Positions 58,931 through 64,000 of a stretch of DNA of 64,000 nucleotides are shown one piece after another. The notes beneath the pieces were generated by a model. It saw only the letters and a list, made by a program, of their open reading frames with translations. It did no database searches and was not told the origin of the DNA. Position 1 is the stretch's first letter. Every line of letters begins with the position of its first letter. Both the position numbers and the translations under genes were made by a program. Origin of the DNA: Amphimedon queenslandica (Eukaryota > Porifera > Demospongiae > Haplosclerida > Niphatidae); the NCBI RefSeq assembly GCF_000090795.2, contig NW_003546296.1, forward strand, positions 266,017-330,016, in the 5' to 3' direction.

Positions 58931-59909
58931 GCAGGCAGTTTAAAGGCATCAGAAGTAGAAAAGGAACAATTCATTAATTATTTAGTTTAGCTTATTATTA
59001 GTAGTCAACCTAGGACATTATTTTTTTGATTTTTCTGATGCAACAACAAGTTTAATAAAAACAAAATTGTATTACATTAGTAATGAAATGGGGAGAACTA
59101 TACCCAATGACAATAATATATCTAAAGCATTATTAACAGTTAATTCACTTAATCATCATCAACAATAATAATTAGTTAACTATTGAAATTAATTGCCTGA
59201 AGCCATATACTATACTACAAGGACTTTGGTCCAATTTTGGAGCAACTTTAAGCATTCGTAAAAAATCCAGTTTTTATCAGAATCAACTCAGACTTTCTAC
59301 AAAGCATAAATATGTGGAAATGTTATAAAAATTAAAAATTTTCTACTTTTCATTTTTGGCAAAATTTGACTCAAGACCATGTACTAGTCTACTGTATAGC
59401 TCCAAATTTTTGTCGGTCAAAAATTTTGTCATAATTAATTTTGTGAGTTACAAAATTTCATCAAACAAAAATACCTGACAAATTTGACAAAAATCTTTAT
59501 TGACAAAAAATTTGGAGCCTTACGGTATTATAGTTCAGGGACTTTTCCTGATTTTGGAGTAACTTTAAATATCTGCTAATTTTGATCAGAATAAACCCAA
59601 ACTTTCTATACAACACCACATGTATATGTAGAAATATCATAAAAATTAACAATTCTCTTCTTTTCATTTCTGGCAAAATTTGTTCCGAGACCATGTACTA
59701 TACAGTAGCGTTTGGCATTCATTTACTTTCAGATGGCTATCTCTCCATCAATTGTTAGTGTAGGATCCATGCCTATTTCAATTGTTATTCTAAAAATAGT
59801 CAATTGTTAAAAGGATGAGATGTCCAATAGTATGTTTCATAATGAACATCCTGCCAGTAGTAGATATACTTTTGTGAGATTTCCAGGAGTGTAAGCTGAC
59901 CAAGAGATC
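58931..59909. other. Spacer between the duplicated SKICH-like genes, built largely of repeats
   Basis: 58931-59060 is a duplicated 3' flank (GCATCAGAAGTAGAAAAGGA, also after copy B). 59205-59700 is one or two plus-oriented 186-bp repeat units interrupted by an inverted-repeat element. 59700-59880 repeats sequence also seen at about 56270-56450 (GGCATTCATTTACTTTCAGATGG, CCTGCCAGTAGTAGATA), so this spacer and the DPY19 intron share a longer copied segment. No ORF seen. Confidence 0.65.
59387..59528. mobile_element. Short inverted-repeat (MITE-like) element inside a 186-bp repeat unit
   Basis: About 142 bases with ends that are inverted repeats: left GTATAGCTCCAAATTTTTG, right complement GTAAGGCTCCAAATTTTTTG, with further matching (GACAAAAAT/TTTTGTC). 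The flanks are halves of the repeat palindrome: GTACTA on the left and TATAGTTCAGGG on the right, which in intact units read GTACTATAGTACAGGG. The element therefore interrupted the palindrome, with a TA (or slightly longer) target duplication. No coding capacity. Confidence 0.75.
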
Positions 59910-61194
59910 ATGAATTTGTCCATTTCTTTGAGTCTTACAATTCTTTTCTTTGTAGGAGCAAGTGGAGTAGATATTGATGGCCTCCATGATGCTACTGGTT
60001 TCAATGAAATAGAGGCACTAGTACAAGGCTGGAGACAGCTCAGTGATGAAGAGAGACTCGATTTTAAAGAATTCATTGACTCAGTCACTGGAAGAAGGAG
60101 CAAGAGTAGTAATAATAGTGGAGTAACTGTAGGTCATAAACATGACAAGTACAAAATATATCAGTCACTTGACCTGTACTCATATTACAGCTACCTGTAC
60201 TACTATCCTACAATCCACTGGAGTCTCTGTAATACTCCTGATACTAAGGATTACTGGGTGGGTATTTACAAGGTCGGTGCATCTGATAGACAGTACCTGA
60301 CACACAAGTGGATCGGAATGAATGCCCAAGGCTCATACTACATTGGTCAACTGCTCAATGAGTCGAATACAGGAGAAAAATCCAAAATACGTTTTGAAGA
60401 GTTTGAGTTACGTCTATTTAAAGGAGGTTATAAAAGGGTGAGTGCAATCAGCAATAAGTTGTATGGCGTAGTCCGTTCATCACCTTTTACAAAAGCTTCT
60501 GATCAAAGCAGGAATGAGCATGAGATAGATCCTAAAATAAAATCATTTATACCATCTCTTGAAAAAGCACTTGATTCAAATGCTAAATCTACATTGACTA
60601 AAGAGAATCTGCAAAATCTTTGGTTTCAGTTTAGTGAGCAAGAGCGTGACTTGCTTTATCCAATATTGGAACAAGACTGTCTTCCTATTCATATAAGGAA
60701 ACCGGAATATACTGATGATGAGGAATGGCCTGAACCACTGAAAGCGTACCCTGATCTTCCTAAGTCAGTACCAACAGCAGCAGAAGATAAATCTAGTGTA
60801 TGCAGTAATAAACTGTGGATATCACTGAGGCACAGTTATACTTACGTCTATCCTGTTCTTGACACCAAGAAAACACTGTCTGGAAAGTATGCCTGGCTAG
60901 GAGTGTATAGGAAAAGATAGTATGTTATATACAAAAATTTATTATTAACATTTAGTGTTGTTTCTTTATAGTACATTGCCCTATCCTAGTGCAGGGTACC
61001 TGACATGGCAGTGGGTTGGTCCAGGGCAGAGAAAGGTTTCTTACCTTTGCGACATTATGGATCACAATCAGGGGCCAATATCCCAAGTGTATGTAGGTCC
61101 TGTGTTCAATCACATTGGATCAGCTTACACTCAAGTTGGTTTTGGGTCTGGCAGTATCTATACTGCAATTAATGTAACTCCTCAGAGACCTTAG
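59910..61194 (+). CDS. Secreted protein with two SKICH-like modules, copy B (2 exons, 410 aa)
   Basis: Exons 59910-60919 and 60972-61194. Same architecture and intron position as copy A: signal peptide (MNLSISLSLTILFFVGASG), helical N-segment, module 1 (YWVGIYKVGASDRQYL, EEFELRLFKGGYKRV), an almost unchanged linker (SEQERDLLYPILEQDCLPIH) and module 2 (WAWLGVYRKR replaced by YAWLGVYRKR). Differences cluster in module surfaces, for example NTKGSYYIGKLATKC versus NAQGSYYIGQLLNES, while the linker is near identical. That pattern may reflect diversifying ligand surfaces or partial gene conversion. Splicing removes the apparent stop that would follow YRKR. Upstream and downstream flanks are also duplicated. 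Function unknown. Confidence 0.82.
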
Positions 61195-61439
61195 CATTTG
61201 GTTTTATAAAGGCATCAGAAGTAGAAAAGGAACAGTTCGTTAATTATTATGTAGATCTAGATTTAGTTTAGCTTAGTTATTACTAGTAGTCAGCTTAGGA
61301 CATTTTTTGATTTCTGATGCAACAACAAGTTTAATAAAAGCAACATTATTATTATTCAGTAATGATACAGTAGTAATGCAATGGGAAGAACAGCAGCCAA
61401 AGCTAATTAGTTAACTATTATTGATGGTCAGGTTAGTTA
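61195..61439. other. 3' flank of SKICH-like copy B
   Basis: Duplicate of the copy A 3' flank (GCATCAGAAGTAGAAAAGGA, TGATGCAACAACAAGTTTAATAAAA region), including a conserved AATAAAA poly(A) signal at about 61334. No ORF. Confidence 0.6.
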
Positions 61440-61639
61440 GGCCACTCCAATAAGATTCATAGTTTCCCATTACAGAGGCGGGCCTGATGCGGGCGGGCGG
61501 GTTTGTTCATTTTCATTAAATTTATTCATTATCAGCTGTATAAATTGCTTGTATAATCAATGAAAAACCGCAATAATGAATAGCGATGCGGCCCCATGCG
61601 GGCGGGTAATGGGAAACAAGGAATCAAATTGGAGTGGCC
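61440..61639. mobile_element. 200-bp PIF/Harbinger-like MITE with TTA target duplication
   Basis: Left end GGCCACTCCAATAAGATTC and right-end complement GGCCACTCCAATTTGATTCC begin inverted repeats of about 36 bases that both run to TTTCCCATTAC. Three-base TTA lies immediately outside each end (61437-61439 and 61640-61642), the target-site duplication typical of PIF/Harbinger elements. The interior is GC-rich near both ends (GCGGGCGGGCGGG; GCGGCCCCATGCGGGCGGG) and AT-rich in the middle, with no ORF. It lies about 90 bases upstream of the WASHC5 start codon, so it could affect its promoter. Confidence 0.85.
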
Positions 61640-61730
61640 TTAACTATTATTAATTAACCAGTCCCGTGATACAGACACTCCCAGCTAGCCTGCTCCAAAG
61701 CTAAAGGTGTAGCTCTCTCTCTTTCTTCCA

Positions 61731-62866
61731 ATGGATTTCCTTGATGAAAGGAATGTCTGTGGCCAGACCATACTGAAACTAGTCTCCAGGGCTAATGCTA
61801 TCATAGCTGAGCTGCTCCGTCTCTCTCAGTTCATCCCTCCAGTACTGAGACTGGACAACCCGAGGGACAGGCAACTCTACGAGTTTATACTCCCTGACTT
61901 TAGGTACTTCAACGGACCCGAGTTCTTTGAAAGCAAGATTGATGCTAGCATTGTAAGATTATTATCAGTCGAGAGTGAGAGATTGTAGTGTGGGTGTGGC
62001 TCAAAGCTATTGTGGGTGTGGCTATAATCAATTAATTAATAGGAGCTACAGGACAGAGATGAGGAATTCAAAGAGAATCATTTGGAAATAATTAAAAGAT
62101 TTTTTAAAGTTTTTGAAAGCATTTACCGATATGTTAATGACCTGAACAGGTATTAAATAAATTGATTATTAATTATTATTATTATTAATTAGATTTTTAA
62201 TTGATCTTTATGAGGGCGTGTACGTTCAATTGACTTTGGAATCGGTTCTACTAAACATTGATGGAAAACAATTACTGGTAATTAATAATAATAATAATCA
62301 ATTAATTGATAATCAATTAATTAGAGTGAGGCCTTGTACTTGTATGGTATCATGTTATTGATTACTGACGAGAAGATTGACGGACTCATACGGGAGAGAA
62401 TATTAGTGGCCTTCCACCGATACAGGTATGTGTTACTATAAATAGACTTACTAAAAATAGAACATTTGTCACAGTGCTGAGACGTCAGTTGACAGTAATG
62501 TGGATGATGTCTGTAAGTTGTTGAGGAGCACTGGGTTCACCAGCAGTCATAAACCACAGAATTATCCTGAAGACTTCTTCAGTAGAATACCAATATCTGA
62601 TGAATTCATATCAATGGTGATTGGACGCCTTCGGTCTGATGATATTTATAATCTGGTGGGTGTGGCTTATCATTATTATACAATACCTGTCCGTTAGATA
62701 TCCAAGTACCCAAACCCTGAGCACAGAAGCACTGCCCTAGCTAACCAGGCGGCCATGTTGTACGTGATACTTTACTTCTCTCCTGCTACACTCCACAGCA
62801 GGGAGGCACAAATGAGAGAGATTGTAGACAAGCACTTTCCTGACAACTGGGTCAGTGAGTGGAATT

Positions 62867-62898
<32 letters not shown>

Positions 62899-64000
62899 AT
62901 TAGGTTATTAGTATATACATGGGTATAACGATTGATCTCCTTGATAAGTGGGAGCCATATAAAGCTGCTAGGACAGCTCTAGCTAATACACTGCAGGCCG
63001 GGAACATACAGGCTCAGGTAATTAACAGTGGGTGTGGTCAAGAGGCAGGGCTTACTGTACTTATTGATTGTATGTAGGCTCGGAGGTTTCTGTCTAAAGT
63101 ACCTAAACTGAACAAAGCAGTAAGTGGAGTACTTGTATCAGAATGTAGTACGACCTGTACCTTTAGATGGAGGGGTACCTTACAGAGGGTACCCTAACTG
63201 AGATGTATGTTCTTGATAACCTCTCTCGCCTGATGGGGTCTCTAAGGGACTCTAATGCCACCCTCCGATGGATAATACTCCACACTGCACCAGGTTAGGG
63301 GGACACAAGGGGTGGGGCTAATGGGTGTGGTTTAATTCCAGTTGCTGATCACAATAAAAAGTGTAAAATGATACGAGAGGAGATTGTACAGACAGGGTAC
63401 GACCCCAGGGGGCTGTTCCAATTTTTATTAAACGTCTCACAATTTGAATTCATCATGAAAGAAGTAAGATACATTTGAGGAGATTATAAATAATATCAAT
63501 TATTGTTCATTAGATGTTTGAGCACTTGTTGCAAGAGAAACAGAACAAGTGGGAGCTGTACAAGAAAGAGGCGAGTGAGAGAATGGCTGAACTAGGGGAG
63601 GTCTTCTCTGGAACCAAACCACTGACCAGAGTGGAGAAGAATGGTAAGGAGGTGTGGTTGGAGGTGTGGCTTATATTGAGTATATTTTAGAACATTTACA
63701 AGCTTGGTTTACCGAGATGGCTAGTCAAATTAATCAACTGAACTATGAGGACGCAGTCACTGCAGGAAGGAAGATAACTCACTTACACCAAGCAGTGGAT
63801 GAGGTACATTCAGTAATGAATAAATAAAATGAATAAATTTATGAATAAATAAAATGAATGAATGAATGAATGAATAAATTTATGAGTAAATAAATGTGTG
63901 CTTGTCGTTAGGTCCAAGAGTTCCACCAGTTGGAGACCATTATGCAAGTGAAACAGTTCCTTGAAGACACGAAAGGGTATCTCATTAAAATGTTAAGAAC
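61731..64000 (+). CDS. WASHC5: WASH complex subunit 5 (strumpellin), 5' part, cut by the window end
   Basis: Core subunit of the endosomal WASH complex, which activates Arp2/3 for cargo sorting. Exons: 61731-61952, 62043-62149, 62193-62277, 62325-62425, 62475-62655, 62698-62850, 62904-63017, 63078-63119, 63167-63293, 63342-63463, 63514-63643, 63691-63803, 63912-64000 (incomplete). About 528 residues are present of the usual ~1160. Conserved blocks: [110 protein letters not shown] and [15 protein letters not shown]. The start [19 protein letters not shown] aligns with human [20 protein letters not shown]. The reading frame is open to the edge. Confidence 0.95.

Noticed and set aside
1-64000. 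tRNA, snoRNA or other classical RNA genes
   Set aside because: I looked for tRNA B-box and C/D-box patterns, including in RPS7 introns, and found none I could support by eye.

Overview
The window is animal nuclear DNA, most likely from a demosponge; Amphimedon queenslandica is my best guess. The clues are metazoan proteins at large distance from vertebrates, small GT-AG introns (often 45-100 bases), about 18 protein genes in 64 kb, and AT-rich non-coding DNA full of (ATT)n, (GTT)n and TACATG runs. The species name is inference; the gene identities come from protein motifs read directly. I assembled exons by hand from splice signals, reading frame and family conservation. Exon lengths agree with splice phase in every gene, and several predicted proteins match the usual family size (301 aa GGPP synthase, 194 aa eS7, 540 aa MFSD2, 351 aa DUSP12, 638 aa DPY19).

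Layout, left to right. 1-1069: no confirmed gene, a possible duplicated mini-exon. 1070-13471 (+): myosin-IX with RhoGAP. 13729-15807 (+): geranylgeranyl diphosphate synthase. 15909-17161 (+): XPA. 18973-21489 (+): FoxJ2/3 forkhead factor. 21709-27758 (-): a 1228 aa coiled-coil protein of unknown family. 28020-37848 (+): TMEM131. 38380-39130 (-): small Cys-rich type I membrane protein. 39395-41761 (-): MFSD2-like transporter. 41897-43390 (+): intronless fucosyltransferase-like type II membrane protein. 43602-45219 (-): ribosomal protein eS7. 45285-45589 (+): NDUFS5. 45660-47079 (-): DUSP12/YVH1. 47361-49920 (+): unrecognised single-pass receptor-like protein. 50197-52592 (-): class I histone deacetylase. 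52844-57487 (-): DPY19 C-mannosyltransferase. 57654-58930 and 59910-61194 (+): tandem duplicates of a secreted protein with two SKICH-like modules. 61731-64000 (+): WASHC5/strumpellin, cut by the window end.

The genes are mostly unrelated housekeeping, trafficking, secretory and surface functions. They are organised as compact head-to-head pairs sharing short promoters and tail-to-tail pairs with short 3' gaps. Weak thematic links exist: eS7 lies near DUSP12 (YVH1 acts in 60S maturation), and TMEM131, DPY19 and the fucosyltransferase-like protein all act on secretory cargo.

The most unusual material is non-genic. It includes a ~186-bp tandem repeat found as nine intronic or intergenic clusters; a small transposon inserted inside one repeat copy; a 200-bp PIF/Harbinger-like MITE; a near-perfect 22-bp intronic hairpin; a GC-rich interspersed motif (GTGGGTRTGG) used as a 5' splice site in several genes; a related motif (CTCCRCCCACT) that encodes the same E-[AT]-P-P-T peptide in unrelated proteins; and trinucleotide microsatellites that begin or end at splice sites.
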